DNA of 64,000 nt from Toxonevra muliebris. Taxonomy: Eukaryota > Arthropoda > Insecta > Diptera > Pallopteridae. The stretch is taken from NCBI GenBank assembly GCA_963691655.1, contig OY829330.1, forward strand, positions 620,001 to 684,000, given 5' to 3'. Shown here one piece after another: positions 62,027 through 64,000 of this stretch (the first letter of the stretch is position 1; the number at the start of each line of letters is the position of its first letter). The position numbers were made by a program, and so were the translations under genes. The notes beneath the pieces are model-generated. The model made no database searches. It was given only the letters and a program-made list of their open reading frames with translations, and was not told where the DNA came from.

Positions 62027-64000
62027 TGGTCAATACTGTGGAAAAAGCTGAGAAAATCGACCAAAATTCCAGCACCGCTTCGTTTTGCCAGAATTTAAAA
62101 AGAGCGATTTTTAAGTTTGGTACCTGGAATCATGGCGAGGTCTGCTGGCCATGTGGTGGTATATACCGCAGCTTCTGCGTTGTAGCCATTTCCGAATTAT
62201 GGTCAATACAGTGGAAAAAGCTGAGAAAATCGACCAAAATTCCAGCACCGCTTCGTTTTGCCAGAATTTAAAAAGAGCGATTTTTAAGTTAGGTACCTGG
62301 AATCATGGCGAGGTTTACTGCCCATGTGGTGGTATATACCGCATCTTCTGCGTTGTAGCCATTTCCGAATTATGGCCAATACAGTGGAAAAATCGGAGAA
62401 AATTGACCAAAATTCCAGCACCGCTTCGTTTTGCCAGAATTTAAAAGAGCGATATTTAAGTTTGGTACCTGGAATCATGGCGTGGTCTACTGGCCATGTG
62501 GTGGTATATACCGCAGCTTCTGCGTTGTAGCCATTTCCGAATTATGGCCAATACAGTGGAAAAAGCTGAGAAAATTTACCAAAATTCCAGCACCGCTTCG
62601 TTTTGCCAGAATTTAGAAAGAGCGATTTTTAAGTTAGGTACCTTAAATTATGCCGAGGTGTGCTGGCCATGTAGTGGTATATACCGCAGCTTCTGCGTTG
62701 TAGCCATTTCCGAATTATGGCCAATACAGTGGAAAAATCTGAGAAAATTGACCAAAATTCCAGCACCGCTTCGTTTTGCCAGAATTTAAAAAGAGCGATT
62801 TTTAAGTTTGGTACCTGGAATCATGGCGAGGTTTACTGGCCATGTGGTGGTATATACCGCAGCTTCTGCGTTGTAGCCATTTCCGAATTATAGTCAATAC
62901 AGTGGAAAAAGCTGAGAAAATCGACCAAAATTCCAGCACCGCTTCGTTTTGCCAGAATTTAAAAAGAGCGATTTTTAAGTTGGGTACCTTAAATTATGCC
63001 GAGGTCTACTGGCCATGTGGTGGTATATACCGCAGCTTCTGCGTTGTAGCCATTTCCGAATTATAGTCAATACAGTGGAAAAAGCTGAGAAAATTGACCA
63101 AAATTCCAGCACCGCTTCGTTTTGCCAGAATTTAAAAAAAGCGATTTTTAAGTTGGGTACCTTAAATTATGCCGAGGTCTACTGGCCATGTGGTGGTATA
63201 TACCGCAGCTTCTGCGTTGTAGCCATTTCCGAATTATGGCCATACAGTGGAAAATCTGAGAAAATTGACCAAAATTCCAGCACCGCTTCGTTTTGCCAGA
63301 ATTTAAAAAGAGCGATTTTTAAGTTTGGCACCTGGAATCATGGCGAGGTCTGCTGGCCATGTGGTGGTATATACCGCAGCTTCTGCGTTGTAGCCATTTC
63401 CGAATTATGGTCAATACTGTGGAAAAAGCTGAGAAAATTGACCAAAATTCCAGCACCGCTTCGTTTTGCCAGAATTTAAAAAAAGCGATTTTTAAGTTGG
63501 GTACCTTAAATTATGCCGAGGTCTACTGGCCATGTGGTGGTATATACCGCAGCTTCTGCGTTGTAGCCATTTCCGAATTATGGCCAATACAGTGGAAAAT
63601 CTGAGAAAATTGACCAAAATTCCAGCACCGCTTCGTTTTGCCAGAATTTAAAAAGAGCGATTTTTAAGTTTGGTACCTGGAATCATGGCGAGGTTTACTG
63701 GCCATGTGGTGGTATATACCGCAGCTTCTGCGTTGTAGCCATTTTCAAATTATGGTCAATACAGTGGAAAAAGCTGAGAAAATCGACCAAAATTCCAGCA
63801 CCGCTTCGTTTTGCCAGAATTTAAAAAAAGCGATTTTTAAGTTGGGTACCTTAAATTATGCCGAGGTCTACTGGCCATGTGGTGGTATATACCGCAGCTT
63901 CTGCGTTGTAGCCATTTCCGAATTATAGTCAATACAGTGGAAAAAGCTGAGAAAATTGACCAAAATTCCAGCACCGCTTCGTTTTGCCAGAATTTAAAAA

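Larger units (their letters stand above)
45959..64000 (-). repeat. 173-bp satellite, array B (inverted relative to array A)
   Basis: About 104 monomers of the same 173-bp satellite, in reverse orientation, running past the window end. It begins at phase AATACAGTGG, the reverse complement of the point where array A stops. It is more homogeneous than array A. Array-specific variants include GTTGGGTACC and AAAACATCGAT, and larger duplicated blocks are visible. No insertion interrupts it in this window. Confidence 0.97.

Noticed and set aside
46078..63928. The same family of ORFs on the plus strand of array B, including a 154-codon frame at 63,015-63,479
   Set aside because: It is the same satellite in reverse orientation. 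Longer frames arise only where 1-bp indels shift phase.

Overview
The window looks like heterochromatin from an insect, most likely a dipteran (inference, from the types of transposon present). It holds no recognisable host protein-coding gene. About 49 kb is a tandem satellite with a 173-bp monomer. The rest is an intact LTR retrotransposon inserted in the satellite and a 3.6-kb non-satellite spacer made largely of decayed DNA transposons.

Layout. Satellite array A runs from 1 to about 42,370 in one orientation. It is split at 15,053/26,204 by a complete 11,150-bp Ty3/gypsy-class element on the minus strand. The spacer lies at about 42,371-45,958. Satellite array B, the same monomer in the opposite orientation, runs from about 45,959 to the window end. 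Both arrays continue past the window edges and face each other across the spacer. Within my reading precision they stop at the same monomer phase. Array A is heterogeneous, with local short-period amplifications. Array B is more homogeneous, with clear 692-bp, 1,901-bp and 2,765-bp higher-order or segmental duplications.

The retrotransposon has two 2,154-bp LTRs (one substitution seen between them), a 4-bp TATT target duplication and a primer-binding site matching the 3' end of tRNA-Lys(CUU). It encodes Gag (548 aa from the first ATG) and Pol (protease, reverse transcriptase, RNase H, integrase; no env), joined by a well-formed -1 frameshift signal: slippery G GGA AAC, a 6-nt gap and a hairpin. 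Very long LTRs with a tRNA-Lys primer recall the Ulysses/Osvaldo lineage of Drosophila (inference). Both LTRs carry a tRNA-Gly-like segment and a possible small exon with splice sites in the element's sense orientation.

The spacer contains a Tc1/mariner-type remnant with a 39-bp perfect terminal inverted repeat and a broken transposase. Nested in it are a 983-bp non-autonomous hAT-like element and an unidentified insertion of about 0.55 kb. To the left lie a tRNA-like sequence and a small unrecognised ORF. The many short ORFs across the satellite (80-180 codons) are by-products of the repeat and are not annotated as genes.
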